Shown: one piece after another, positions 13,401-24,605 of the stretch
How the letters are laid out: each line of letters starts with the position of its first letter
Numbering within the stretch: the stretch's first letter is position 1
Origin: Papio anubis
Taxonomy: Eukaryota > Chordata > Mammalia > Primates > Cercopithecidae
Length of the DNA: 64,000 bases
Assembly (NCBI RefSeq): GCF_008728515.1
Contig: NW_022167319.1
Coordinates: 216,001 to 280,000, forward strand
Direction: 5' to 3'
The notes under the pieces: generated by a model
Told to the model about the DNA's origin: nothing
Seen by the model: the letters and a program-made list of their open reading frames with translations, nothing else
Databases searched by the model: none
Position numbers and translations under genes: made by a program

Positions 13401-14489
13401 AGATTGGGAGTGGGGTGGTGCTGGGGAGGAAAGGACAAACTCCCTAGGAAGACAAATAGAACAAGTCTAGGAAGACCACTGTAGGATGGAGGACATGCCT
13501 TCGGGTGGGGTGGAAGAAGTGGAATTGCTCACGTAATATTTTGCCTATGGCCAGACCTTACTCCATAGATCAGCCAGAAGTTTATACTTCCAGCAGTACC
13601 TCATACTTCACTGGGAATTGCCTGAAGTGAAGACAAATACAACCAAGTCTATCCTCTAGTGGACCACGTACTCCTGAATTCTTCCAATGGAGGCAAAATT
13701 CATCATAAAACGAAAAACAGAGAAACTAAATTACCTTCTGAGGTAAGAAGTAAGGCGGATCATCTCTCCCCTCCCACATTCTCCCCTACAGGGGAAGGGT
13801 TAGGCATTCCCTGTCACCCCTCCCCTGAGGTGGTTGTTAAATCCCTGGAAGGCCATTCATAAACCTTCCTCCAGTTCTCTTTCATTATTTAAAAAAAAAA
13901 AAAAAAAAAAAAAAAGCTAAAAGTACCAGTAAGATTTAAACTATGTGACAGCAGCAATTCTCATTAGAATCAGAACCTCTCTGTAATCGTTTCTGGGCAA
14001 TACACAAAACTTTCACACTTCAAGAAACAGTAACAAATTTCAAGAGGAAACAATGGGCATTTTGCTTTGTCAAGCTGTGTAAAGAAGTATTTCTTAGTAG
14101 GATTCAGGTTCCACAGAGGCAGTCAAAATTTGTGATGAAACAGGAATTAACTTTCAGTTTCCAAGGCTGGAGCTACTGGTATTATTTCAACCTACTCCTG
14201 CTCCTTCCCATCCTATATGTAATCCACCTCGGAGAGACTGTCTCTCAAATTTGTCCTCTTCTTTCCCACACCTTCTGCCCCTGCCTCAGTCCACCAGACC
14301 TTCATCACTTCACACTTCGTTTCCTGAAAGTTTCCTGGTCTCCCTGGCTCCCAGTTATATTACTCATCCTGTTCAACATGCCTGAAAATGTGTTTACTTG
14401 TTTAACCACATCTTTATACCCTGCTTCGTCCCTACAAGTGGACTAATCATGCCAAACCATTATTTTCATTCCATCCCTCCCCTGTTTAA

Positions 14490-14620
14490 GTATTCATTCA
14501 ACAAATATTCAATGAGCAGCTATTCTGTGTAAGACACTGTGCTGGGCTCTACAGGAGGTAAACAAAACGGCATCTCAGGGGGCTTACAGTATGGTGGGAG
14601 TGGTAAACATATACACAGAT
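14490..14620 (+). repeat. L2 3' end
   Basis: TATTCATTCAACAAATATTC, GACACTGTGCTGGGCTCTAC and GGGGCTTACAGTATGGTGGG follow the L2 tail. Confidence 0.7.
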
Positions 14621-15327
14621 ACTGTAACCATAATAAGACAGAAACATGTTTGGGACATTAAGACAGAGAAAAAGAGTACTAGTGGAAGTTCCAAATCTGA
14701 GCTATCAGCTGGATGTCAATTGAAATTAGAATTGATACAGAAAAAGTCAAATGTGAAAGATAAGGAAAAAAGATATGGAGGTTTCCAAGCTGAGGAACTA
14801 GGAGAACAGCAATGCCTTTAACAGGCCTAGGAACACCAGGAGGAAATTCAAATGGAAAGGGCGTGACAGGAGACTTGAGGACAGCTAACGTCCTTGCCAA
14901 ACTCCGAGTCAGGGCACATGATCAGAGATGAGATTTCTGTTCCTCTTTAAGATGTTGAAAGCAGTCTGAGAAATACAGTCTCAATATGAAAATATTAGAA
15001 TTTCCAGGATCAATAGTTTGAAGAGACAGTGCCATAGAATATAAAAGTGGATCTATCCCAGAAAACATCTAGGCCATGTGGCTCCTGTACATGTGAGAGG
15101 ATATGTTGGGAATCAAAAGTTACACATATACAATCTACCAACCTTAAGAGCTGTTTCATCTAGGCAAGTTAACATGCTTTGCAAATGTGGAATTTTAGAT
15201 TGTCTTTGCACTGTTACAATACTCAGCATCTTAGCACACATGGGAACCTCCTAATCAAACAGCTTCAGGTAAAAACAAAACAGAAAAGTAAACAAAAAAA
15301 TTTAAACTTTTTAAAAATTAAAAATAA

Positions 15328-15608
15328 GCCAGGCATGGTGGCTCATGTCTGTAATCTCAACACTTTGGGTGGCCGAGGCAGGAGCATCACTTGAGCTGAG
15401 GAGTTAGAGACCAGCCTGGGCAACATAGCAAGACCCTGTCTCTATAAAAAGTACAAAAATTAGCAGGGTGTGGTAGCACGTGCCTGTAGATTCAGCTGCC
15501 TGGGAAGGTGAGGTGGGAGGATGGCTTACGCCTGGGAGGTCGATACTGCAGTGAACCATGTTCACACCACTGGACTCCAGCCTGGACAACAGAGCAAGAC
15601 CCTGACTC

Positions 15609-15639
<31 letters not shown>

Positions 15640-15947
15640 ATAGGCTGGATGTGGGGGGCTCATGCCTGTAATCCCACACTATGGGAGGTGGAAGCAGGAG
15701 CATCACTTGAGTCCAGGAGTTTAAGACCAGCCTGGGCAACATACTGAGACCATCTCTAGAAGAAATTTAAAAATTAGCTGGGTGCATAACTGTGGTCCCA
15801 GCTACTCATGAGGCTGAGGTGGGAGGATAGCTTGAACCCAGGAGTTAAAGGCTACAGTGAGCCATGTTCACTTTCACTGCACTCCAGCCTGGGTGACATA
15901 GTGAGACCCTGTCTCAAAAAAAAAAAAAAAATTAAAAAAAAAAAAAA
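15328..15947 (+). repeat. Two head-to-tail AluJ-like copies
   Basis: Copies at 15328-15642 and 15643-15947, both plus strand and diverged. The exact 15-bp sequence AACAGCTTCAGGTAA flanks the pair at 15258-15272 and 15948-15962. Confidence 0.9.
15609..15643. repeat. (AAAT)n microsatellite between two Alus
   Basis: A run of AAAT units forms the tail of the Alu at 15328 and abuts the start of the next Alu. Confidence 0.9.
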
Positions 15948-16254
15948 AACAGCTTCAGGTAATCTCGACCATTCTACAGCATTTATGGTGCTATCCATGG
16001 TGTCTGGGAACGTGATGAGAGGAGGAATAGCATGCCATTCATTATAATGCTGCCGGTAATCCTTCTAGGTCTAATTGATAAACCCCACTCCACAAATGTA
16101 GAATTGCTTCTAGTTACCAAAAGCACCTATGGGTGATATAAATATGCACTGACAAGTCAAGACTAGCAAATATTTTCAAAATCAGAAGCAATGAGATATC
16201 ATAGTTTCCTTCAATTTTTTGGGGAGTAAGGCAGGTTGACCCACAAACAAATCA

Positions 16255-16365
16255 ACATACTAACGTGTGAATAAACCAAAAACCATTGAATAGTACACTG
16301 TAAACGGTGAATTATATGGTATAAGACTCATATCTCAATAAAGCTGTTATTTTTAAAAATCAACA
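16255..16365 (+). mobile_element. L1M 3' end fragment
   Basis: TAGTACACTGTAAACGGTGA and CATATCTCAATAAAGCTGTTA mark an L1M tail. Confidence 0.5.
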
Positions 16366-16909
16366 GAACATGTTTCAACCAAAATATTAGTTTCCAGAAA
16401 TGTATCCCAAGAACCTAGCTATTGCCCTGAAAATGTTTATACTGCAGGAAATTTTGACAAAATGGAAGCCTTGTTAAATTGCTGTGACAAAACCATTATC
16501 ATTCTGGCTAAAAAGAAGAAACTGAACAGTCTCTTGTCCTTCACTGTAATAGGAACTGATCTGTATCACACATCAAAATCTGCCCTTAAGATCTGAATGA
16601 CATTTTTTTAAAGGGTACTTTTCATATTTAACCACAATGTTAAATACCATAATTATGGCATGTCACTAATACATCTTTCCTTGTAATCTATCCTAGAACT
16701 TCCTTCCTATAATCCTCTGCAAGGGGAAGATCCTTGTGCTTATCCACTGATAATACTTCTAATGATTTTCCTATTCCTCTAGTAATTACAATAGTAGCTT
16801 TTATTTCTGGAATCAGCCCAATGTTCCCCATGTCCCAACCCATTCCCTAACTTCTACTAATAAGGTTATTTATGTCCCTATAGATTCAAAGTGGGTCAAG
16901 AATGTAAGA

Positions 16910-17000
16910 AGCAGACTGTGAGCATGTTGAGGGAAAGGACTGTATTTGGTTCACTGTTACAAACATTAAGCAAAGTACCTGGCACATAGGATGCCAGGAT
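16910..17000 (+). repeat. MIR/L2-type fragment
   Basis: GGAAAGGACTGTATTTGGTT and AAGTACCTGGCACATAGGA are typical of MIR/L2 remnants. A similar scrap lies at 18320-18350 (AGTACCTGGCACATAGTAAG). Confidence 0.5.
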
Positions 17001-17192
17001 GCCTGATAACTATTTCCGCTTGCCATTAAGCTAAGGCCCATTCACAAAAAGAATTAGCCAACAACCAACCAAGTAACCAGACTATTAATTAGGCATAAGT
17101 GTATTTAGAAAAAGGCAGTGTAAGCCCCAACTTCAGTCTTGATCTCTAAGCCAGTCTGTTTTAAAATGAGAAAGAGGTTAAAAAGAAAAAAA

Positions 17193-17735
17193 ATTTTTTT
17201 TGAGACATGTTGTTGCTCTTTTGCCCAGAATGGAGTGCAGTGGCACAATCATGGCTCACTGCAGCCTCAACCTCCGAGGCTCAAGCAATCTTCCTGCCTC
17301 AGCTGATCCTCCTGCCTCAGCTCTTGAGTAGCTGGGACCACAGGCGTGACTACGACGCCCAGCTCATTTTTTAATTTTTTTTTTTTTTTAACCTCTTTCT
17401 CATTTGAGACCGAGTTTCCCTCTTGTTGCCCAGGCTCGAGTGCAATGTGCAATCTCTGTTCACTGCAACCTCCGCCTTCCAGGTTCAAGCAATTCTCCTG
17501 CCTCAGCCTCCTGAGCAGCTGGGATTACAGGCATGCGCCACCACGCCCAGCTAATTTTCTATTTTTAGTAGAGACGGGGTTTTGCCAAGTTGGTCAAGAT
17601 GGTCTCGAACTCCTGACCTCAGGTGATCCACCCACCTCGGCAACGTGTTGGGATTACAGGCATGAGCCATCGTGACCAGCCTAATTTTTAAATTTTTTGT
17701 AGAGACCAGGTCTCACTATGTTTCTCAGGCTGTTA
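17193..17735 (-). repeat. Nested Alus: AluS in AluJ
   Basis: An older minus-strand Alu (17193-17375, resuming 17685-17735) is interrupted by a younger one (about 17376-17684). Confidence 0.85.
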
Positions 17736-17946
17736 AAAGGTAAATTTTAAAATAGATTGTGATAAAGTTGTGACAGAAGCCCAAAACTTTACCATTTGCA
17801 AATCATAATATCTTTCCTATTTTTTCTCTCAAATCATCTTGGGGGGAAAAAGTGTTCAAAATCCAACAACAATTTATTATCCAATCAGTCTCTAGTTAAG
17901 CAGCCTACTATTAGGTAGCTCAAAGATGACTGCTCACCATATACAA

Positions 17947-18175
17947 TGGGGGGTGTCCAATCTTTTGGCTTCCCTGGGCCACGTTGGAAGAACTGTGTTT
18001 GGCCACACATAAAATACACTAATGATAAATGATGAGCTTAAAAAAAAAAAATTGCAAAAAAAAAAAAAATCTCATGTTTTAAGAAAGTTTACGAATTTGT
18101 GTTGGGGCACATTCAAAGCGGTCCTGGGCCCGGATGCAGCCCACGGGCTGCGGGATGGACAAACTTGATGTAGAA
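17947..18175 (+). mobile_element. Non-autonomous DNA transposon, probably hAT type
   Basis: Starts GGGTGTCCAATCTTTTGGCT and ends GCGGGATGGACAAACTTG, giving short imperfect inverted ends. I recognise the body as a common human DNA-transposon consensus but cannot name the family with certainty. Confidence 0.55.
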
Positions 18176-18594
18176 GTGGAGGGGAGGGCCTACACAAAGT
18201 AACCAAGGAATGTTTACAGACCGATTATCTCTTCATGTGAAAATGATTTTGATATTTCTTAATATCAACCTCATAAGTCCCTTATAAGGATTATGAGTTC
18301 ATATTTTTAAAACGCTTAAAACAGTACCTGGCACATAGTAAGCACCATATTAAGTGTCTGTTAAGTTACTTTTAATCAGTTTCCAATTGCATTCGTTCAC
18401 ACATCAGAGATCTGCAATGCCTAAAGAAATTACCAGGTTGAGAGAGAAGTTCCAATTGGACAGTCCTTAAACCTAAAACTAGAAAGAAAGAGGTCTCAGA
18501 GAATGTTTCATGCAAGTTCCTCATTTCATGGTTGAAGAAATTAATCATATTACCTCATATTTGCAGAGAAATTCATAGGTTACAAAAAGCTTTC

Positions 18595-18780
18595 ACAACT
18601 ATTATTAAGTTTAATTATCAGAACAGCTTGTAAGGGATGAAAGGCAAGTATAATTAACTCTATTTACTCATGAGGAAATCGAACCAGAAATGTTAAGTGA
18701 CTTGTCCAAGGTCACAGTGAGTAAGTGAAAAGGTCCCGGCTTGAATCCAGGTCTCTCGATGCCCAGTCCAGAATTCTTTC
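18595..18780 (+). repeat. MIR element
   Basis: CATGAGGAAATCGAACCAGA, AAGTGACTTGTCCAAGGTCA and CTTGAATCCAGGTCTCTCG match MIR in order. Confidence 0.8.
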
Positions 18781-19808
18781 CTCTGTAAAACACACTGCAA
18801 CTTGGGCCCTGGACTTGAGTCACATTTGGAAACAATGATTCCAGTGATTACAGGACCCTAAATGAAAGTTCTATTGCAAATGCTAATGTGAAAAGGCAAC
18901 TCTATTAACTGCATGTAGAAGTAATCAATAGTTGGCAAAATATCTACCTACACATGGGTGTATAGTATAAAATGCCATGATTACATATATTCACAAAGGT
19001 CATCACAAATCTGCACAGCACTCAAGTGACAGTTCTCCATAATAGGCCATTCAGAGATTGCCAGACCCTGAGAATATTGATGTCACTCTAAGAAAAGACT
19101 GCCACTTCCCTTAAAGCAAACCCAGAAGGGAAAGGTTTGCCCCAGAGGATGTGAAGACACGGAGCCTAACAAGGCTCTGCGGGATTACACGCAGGTTGCC
19201 AACTCCCAGCGACAAATGAGTACCGACCCTCCCAGCCGGTGAATCAGCTCGCGTTCATCCGGCAACATCTTTCCCCGGGGCTCGCCACCCCCAGCGCAGC
19301 TAAACCGGGGAGCTAAAGGTGATACGGCCACCGTTTGCAGGATTCAAAATAACCTCACAGAAAGGCTGGCTGGCGGTACAAGCAGCACTGCATACCAACA
19401 CAGGACGTTATTTTAAGCGCGTGTCCCCATGAGAGAAACCATCCGATCTACCGGAGCAAGCATCTCCCACCCGCCGGGAATTTTCCAAAGCCAAGCAGGA
19501 GTGGAGGCACGCCCGCCCTGCTAAATCCACATGGGCCCCCTTTCCACTCGGAAGCCCGCTCTGCCCCCAGCTCCAGCAGCGCAGCAGGAGCCAGGGAGAC
19601 CCCCGAGGCGGGCCTCCCTCTGTCGCCTTAACCATCTCGCCCGAAAGAGGAAAGTGCTGCAGCGGGCGACCGGCGGGTAGGGCCGAGGGTTCTGAAGCGC
19701 TGAAGGGGGTGGCGCTGGGCCCGCCGCTCCCGCCCCCTCCCCAGCCTGACAGCTGGCGGCGAGGGCCGCGCGGCCCCAGTCCTCGACGCCGGCCACGGGG
19801 CGCCTTAC

Positions 19809-19835
19809 CTTTGTGTAGAGCTCCGACGCAGCCAT
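19809..19835 (-). CDS. MYO5A: MYO5A coding exon 1 (myosin Va N-terminus, partial gene)
   Basis: On the minus strand an ATG at 19835 opens nine codons reading MAASELYTK, followed at once by a strong splice donor (AAG|GTAAGG, donor GT at 19808-19807). MAASELYTK is the start of vertebrate myosin Va; the next residues of the family (FARVW...) belong to exon 2, which I did not find by eye in the rest of the window. Myosin Va is a processive two-headed actin motor that carries melanosomes, endoplasmic reticulum and vesicles; only the extreme N-terminus ahead of the motor domain is coded here. The ATG context (GCCATGG on the coding strand) is a good Kozak match. The exon lies in a CpG island. The gene runs leftwards out of the window, and the head-to-tail order with ARPP19 matches human 15q21.2, which supports the call. 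The peptide is short, so the identification rests on the exact peptide, the splice site, the island and the synteny together. Confidence 0.93.
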
Positions 19836-20070
19836 GGCGGGCTCCGCGCGCCTACGCCCCCCGCCTGTGCGGAGGCCGCACCTCGCCTGGGCGGCCGTCC
19901 GCGCGGACTAGGAAGCGCCCGCAGCCGCCGGCGGGGAGCAGGGCAGGGCCGGGCGGGGCCGGGCAGGGCGGGGCGCCTCAGGCGCTGGCGGCCCGCGGGG
20001 GCCTAGCCATCACTCCCGGGCTCGCGGCGAGCAGCCGCAAGCGCTCCACCTGCCCGGGGTCCTGGGGGTC

Positions 20071-20127
20071 GCCGCCGCCGCCGCCGCAGCCACCTCGGCG
20101 GCCCGCGATGCTGCCGCCGCCGCCGCC
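20071..20127. repeat. GCC runs in the MYO5A 5' region
   Basis: GCC repeats occupy 20071-20086 and 20112-20127, separated by non-repeat CpG-rich sequence. They lie at or just upstream of the inferred transcription start. Confidence 0.85.
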
Positions 20128-20143
20128 CTGTGCATTATGGGAG
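20126..20143 (-). promoter_or_regulatory. STAF-type (SBS) element, MYO5A promoter
   Basis: The minus strand reads CTCCCATAATGCACAGGG, matching 16 of 18 positions of the STAF binding-site consensus, including the CCCATAATGCA core. It lies about 290 bases upstream of the MYO5A ATG, between GCC runs. Confidence 0.6.
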
Positions 20144-21838
20144 CGGGAGGAGGCTGCGCTCCAGCTGGGCCACCGCGGCTGCTCTGGGCTCTCTCAGGCT
20201 CACGCTGCCTCCCAACGGCTGCGAGCACAGAGCATCATCATCATCAGCCTGCCAGCCGGCGCCGCCGCCTCCCGCGCTACCGAGGCCCTGAAACCCGCCC
20301 GGGACACTGGCCCCGAGGGCGCGGCACACCCCGGGCGCAGGCCCCGAAGCGAGCCCGGGACTCTGCTGCGGAGCCTAGCCCCCGTGGTAGGGCAGCCATG
20401 GCGGGGGCTGTCACTGTGTCCGAGTAAACGATGGGAACCTCGAGGCTGTTCCTCCCGTCCTTCCAAGCATTCCTAGGGAGAGGATTAGGGGAAGCCCTCT
20501 TGAAAGACTGTAGAATAACCCAGAACTGCAGAAGAGCCTTGTCAGCAGGAGTGACCCGGGAGATGGGCAATGCAGGACCGGGAATTTGAGGTTAAGGATG
20601 ATCACCAAGGTCATTCCGAGCACCTCGATGTCTGCAGCAAAGCCGTGTCATCATGCCGGGAGGGCAGGAGCCGCTTATAAGCTACAGAAACTTAAGTGAC
20701 TTTGAAACGAGATAGCCTCAGGGGACAGCCCAGGTGCCTCTTTCCTAGACCTGTGCGTTTGCAGAGATGCAGCTACCCTTATGTCCCAGCCTTCTTTCCT
20801 ATCCTGTTCTCTGCTGGTGATTGTCGGCTCCATGGTGGCACCTGAAGTTTCTCCAGTTGCCACCTGAAAATGACAGAGTACTTACATGGAAAATCTGTAT
20901 CTGCAGTTTAACTCAGCATCAAAAGGTCAAAGCCGCCCTCACTCTCCTCACGGTGATCCTTGCACATCCAGCACAAAAATGTGGTCTTTCTACTCCCAAC
21001 CCTGCGCAGTCTTCACCCTCTATCTTCTCCCCACCCTCATTTTCGTTCCTGGTTGAATAATCTTCATTGTTGTTGTTGTTGTTGTTTGTTTAATCCCTGC
21101 CTCATCTCTGGTGTCTTTGAACTACAACTGGTCCCCAGTAGCCTGTTATAGTAATCTGGTAGACCATTTCTATCAAGACCAACTCTCATGGCTGGGGGCC
21201 CCGGTTGTGTGTGTTATGTGTGTGTGTATTTGGAGAAAGACCATTCATTCGCTGAAAGGAACAGGGGGCCAGTCCTTACTCCCTGGAACTCAGACCTCTC
21301 CTCTTCGCCCACAATCCCCACGGAAATACTAGAGGGAATGGTTACAGAGTCGAAAGCCCTGCAGATTTGTCTCTGTTCCTTTCCATTGTAAAACCAAATC
21401 GCTTTCATGTTTCTGGGACCCACCCTTTCTTCACCCAGACATAAAAAGAGAAAACGTGTGCAGTGACGACCAACGGAACGGAAGGAGCACTGGATTGAGA
21501 TTTAGGAGGCCTGGCTCCTACGCCTTGCAGTTTCTTCATGCCATGTGCAAGGTGGTAACCACTCTGCCTGTTTTCTCACCATCAGATAATACCTACCTCC
21601 CAGGACTGTTGAGGAATACTGAGTATACTGAGAAAAAAAAAAAAAAACTAAAAACTGGAGGAGTTCTTGTAGGTGTGAATGCTTTCTTCGTTTTCTTTTC
21701 TTTTTTTCAAGTGACGAGGAGAAAAAAGAAATGGGAATTATCCTCTTTTAAGTCCAGAACACATGCATTCAACCACTCAAATATTTGGGGCCATGCTAAA
21801 AGAAAGGTAATGGAGATGAGGAGGAGAAGAGTTTTGTT

Positions 21839-22133
21839 TATTTATTTATTTATACTGAGTCTTGTTCTCTCGCCCAGGCTGGAGTCCAGTGGCACAATCT
21901 CGGCTCATTGCAACCTCTGCCTTCCAGGTTCAACCGATTCTCGTGCCTCAGCCTCCTGAGTAGCTGGGATTACAGGTGCCCACCACCACGCCCAACAAAT
22001 TTTTGTGTTTTTAGTAGAGACAGGGTTTCACCATGTTGTCCAGCTTGGTCTCAAACTCCTGACCTCAAGCTATCCGCCCGCCTCGGCCTCCCAAAGTTCT
22101 GGGATTACAGGAATCAGCCACTGTGCCTGGCCA
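21839..22133 (-). repeat. AluS-like
   Basis: Minus-strand Alu with a short TTTA tail at 21836-21853. Confidence 0.92.
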
Positions 22134-22459
22134 GGTTTTGTATTCTTGACCTTACCTTACTTCCTTCAGAAAAAAAGCAGAGTAAAAAGCCAGGAGCAGC
22201 AAAGGGAAGCCCTGAGGGGTGGCCTCTGCTAACTTCCACGTATACATTCACAGTTCCAAGCACTCTGTCACTAGTGAGGTGTAGAAATCAGCAATAGATA
22301 CAGCTTCCCAGGGTTTGGGATCCCTCTCTCAAACAGTAGCTAGAGGGTAGTATATTTTATTTTAAGTTGTTAAAGTTTTCCGTTATTGCTTTATTACTGG
22401 CAACATTTTTATGTAGATTGTTTTCAAATGAAAACAAGGTCTAGGTTTATATGAAAAAT

Positions 22460-22600
22460 TCCATTCCTCATTTTCAACAAATATTGAGAGCTATCACATG
22501 CCTGACATTGTTCTACATGTTGAGAATTCATGCATGAGCAAAACAGATGAAGAGTCCTGACCCCATGGAGATTCCATTTTAGTCAGGGAGAAAGGCAATG
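22460..22600 (+). repeat. L2 3' end
   Basis: TTTTCAACAAATATTGAGAG, GAGCAAAACAGATGAAGAGT and CCCCATGGAGATTCCATTTT match the L2 tail. Confidence 0.65.
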
Positions 22601-22631
22601 ATAGAGTTAGAAGGTAAAGGTGGTAAGTGGT

Positions 22632-23095
22632 GTATTAGTTTCCTAGGGCTGCTATGACAAAGTAATACAAACTGTGTGTAACCAACAGAGAGGTATTATC
22701 TCACAGTTCTGCAGGCTAGAAGTCTGAGATCAAGGGGTTGGGAGGGTTGGTTCCTTCTGAGGACTGTGAAGGAGAATCTTGCCTGTCTCCTGCTTTCTGA
22801 TAGTTTGTGGACAATCTTTGGCATTTGACATTTTTTAGCTTCTGCGACATCCCCTAATCTCTGCCCTCATCTTCACGTGGCAGGCTCCCTGTGTGTGCAC
22901 ATGTCTCTATATCCAAATTCCCCTTTTTATAAGGACACAGTCATAATTGAATTAGGGCCCAACCCACTGCCCTCATCCTAAGTTGATTATCTGCAAAGAT
23001 GGTGTTTCCAAATAAGGTCACACTCACAGGGGTGGTAGGGTGGGGAGAGGTCAGAACTTCAACATTTTTTGAGAGACACAACTCAAACCAGAACA
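22632..23095 (-). mobile_element. MLT1-type MaLR LTR
   Basis: The plus strand reads TGTATTAGTTTCCTAGGGCTGC at the left and wording like CCAAATAAGGTCACACTCAC and GGTCAGAACTTCAACATTTT towards the right, the inverse of the MLT1 consensus. Confidence 0.7.
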
Positions 23096-23169
23096 GTATG
23101 CAATGAGAAAAACCGTACAGAGAAGAAAGAATTTGGAGACAGAAGCAATTTGAATTAGGGTAGTCATCA

Positions 23170-23262
23170 AATTCCAATTGAATTATTTTTAATTGAGGGC
23201 TTATTATATGCCAGCACTTATGATAATAAAGATATAGAGGTGAGTGGAACGTGATCATTGGC
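23170..23262 (+). repeat. L2 3' fragment
   Basis: GAGGGCTTATTATATGCCAG and GGCCTGGAGGAGCTCACTG fit the L2 tail. Confidence 0.6.
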
Positions 23263-23854
23263 CTGGAGGAGCTCACTGCAAGGGGTGGCTGGAGGGATAG
23301 GGGAAGAGGCAGTCCTTGCTGCACGGTCATACAAAATAGTAGCTAATTCTGTAAGACTGGCCCAATTCTAGAAGTAGAAGCACAGTGCTGTGTTACTGGT
23401 TATATATAGTACATCAGTTGAGATTGACATATCCTAATATTTAACTCTTCAGAGGACTAGATACTGAGCATAGGTGACATTTAAGTCAGTGAGAAAGAAC
23501 TCCAAATAGTTCATTGAGAGATCCAAGTGGTGATACGGATAGGAAGTGGTTTATGGTTGAAGGGTATGTGGAGGAACAGCATGAGGAAATGAAACTATGG
23601 AATAGAAAAAAGTTAAGAATACGGTAAGGCTAACTGAAAAGACTTTTGAAAGATGGGAGGCAAGTATCAGGAACTGCTTGGTTTCCCACCTCTTCCCTTC
23701 CCCAATTCCAGCTAGTTATCCTAGCTGCCCCTCACCTGTGAGCTTAGGCAACACTAGGAAAGGAGGCTCAAAAGGTACAATATTTAATTCAATATCAAAT
23801 AAATAATATATGTGAAAATTTTATGTGCAAAGTATATTGTAAATGTAAATTATT

Positions 23855-24157
23855 TTATTTTTTATTTTTTGAGACACAGTCTCACTCTGTTGCCCAGGCT
23901 GGAGTGGAGTGGGGTGATCTCAGCTCACTGCAAGCTCCACCTCCCGTTCAGGTTCAAGCAATTCTCCTGCCTCAGCCTCATGAGTAGCTGAGATTACAGG
24001 CATATGCCACCACACCCAGCTACTTTTTGTATTTTACGGTAGAAGCAGGGTTTCACCATGTTGGCTAGGCTGGTCTTGAATTCCTGAACTCAAGTAATCC
24101 ACCTGCCTTGGCCTTCCAAACTGCTGGAATTATAGGCGTGAGCCACCGCGCCTGGCC
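23855..24157 (-). repeat. AluS-like
   Basis: Full-length, moderately diverged minus-strand Alu. Confidence 0.92.
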
Positions 24158-24605
24158 TATTACTATTATTTTTATTCCCAATACCTATTACTATAATTCT
24201 AGATTATAATCTTGTGTGTCCTAACATATCTGTCTGATCTCTGGTCTTTTGTACCCCAGTCTTCTAGCCTGTGTCCTGACTACCTGCTGTTTGACCAGCT
24301 TCTGTATCTCTATGCTTAGCTCCATGGCACCTGATTGCTTCAAACAGTTGAATTTTTTTTTTTTTTTGATCTTTAAATACTTCCAGCCCAATTCCATACG
24401 CTTCATACTGCCTTGATCTTCCTGAATGACATCATGTTATAGTACTTATGGACCCCTCTCATCCTGGACCTCCAACACCCACAGACACACACTTGCCTTA
24501 CATGTCGTGGTGATGGAAGCTCTCGAATAGTGAAAATGACTTAGATCCAAATGACCTAGATTCTAGTCCCAGTTCTAACCTAGAGCAAGTCAGGTGAGCT
24601 TTTTA

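Larger units (their letters stand above)
1..19808 (-). other. MYO5A: MYO5A intron 1 (partial, window starts inside it)
   Basis: Everything left of the exon 1 donor should be the first intron of MYO5A. I looked for the expected exon 2 (FARVWIPDPEEVW...) on the minus strand and did not see it, so the intron is probably longer than 19.8 kb. The intron is filled with transposon remnants listed separately. Stretches where I recognise nothing are 1-752 (AT-rich, with an A-run near 310), 1512-2698, 3056-4289, 7421-8519, 9541-10140, 10481-10688, 12286-13229, 13400-14490 (with an A-run at about 13890-13915), 14600-15257, 15963-16254, 16366-16914, 17000-17192, 18176-18594 and 18781-19430. The stretches 5770-5937 and 6570-6850 look like an old dispersed repeat that I cannot name. 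Confidence 0.8.
19430..20450 (-). promoter_or_regulatory. MYO5A: MYO5A CpG-island promoter and 5'UTR
   Basis: This kilobase is strongly GC-rich with dense CpG, unlike its AT-rich surroundings. It contains GGGGC/GGGCGG boxes (SP1-type, about 19940-19976) and two GCC runs (20071-20086 and 20112-20127). No TATA box was seen. On the minus strand at 20143-20126 the sequence CTCCCATAATGCACAGGG matches the ZNF143/STAF site consensus (YWCCCRNMATSCMYYRCR) at 16 of 18 positions. Sites of this kind usually lie just upstream of transcription starts, so I infer the start near 20.05-20.12 kb and a 5'UTR of roughly 220-280 bases up to the ATG at 19835. The start site itself is not visible from sequence. Confidence 0.8.

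Noticed and set aside
19709..20476. 255-codon plus-strand open frame across the MYO5A promoter, and the overlapping frames at 19521-20570
   Set aside because: High CpG and GC content removes stop codons; the composition (Pro, Arg, Gly, Ala) is what any CpG island gives. No homology is recognised and it lies antisense to MYO5A exon 1.
21456..22297. 167- and 129-codon frames
   Set aside because: Most of the residues are translated Alu sequence; the remainder has no recognisable feature.
22941..23330. 129-codon minus-strand frame
   Set aside because: It spans the end of an MLT1 LTR and an L2 fragment; no protein family was recognised.
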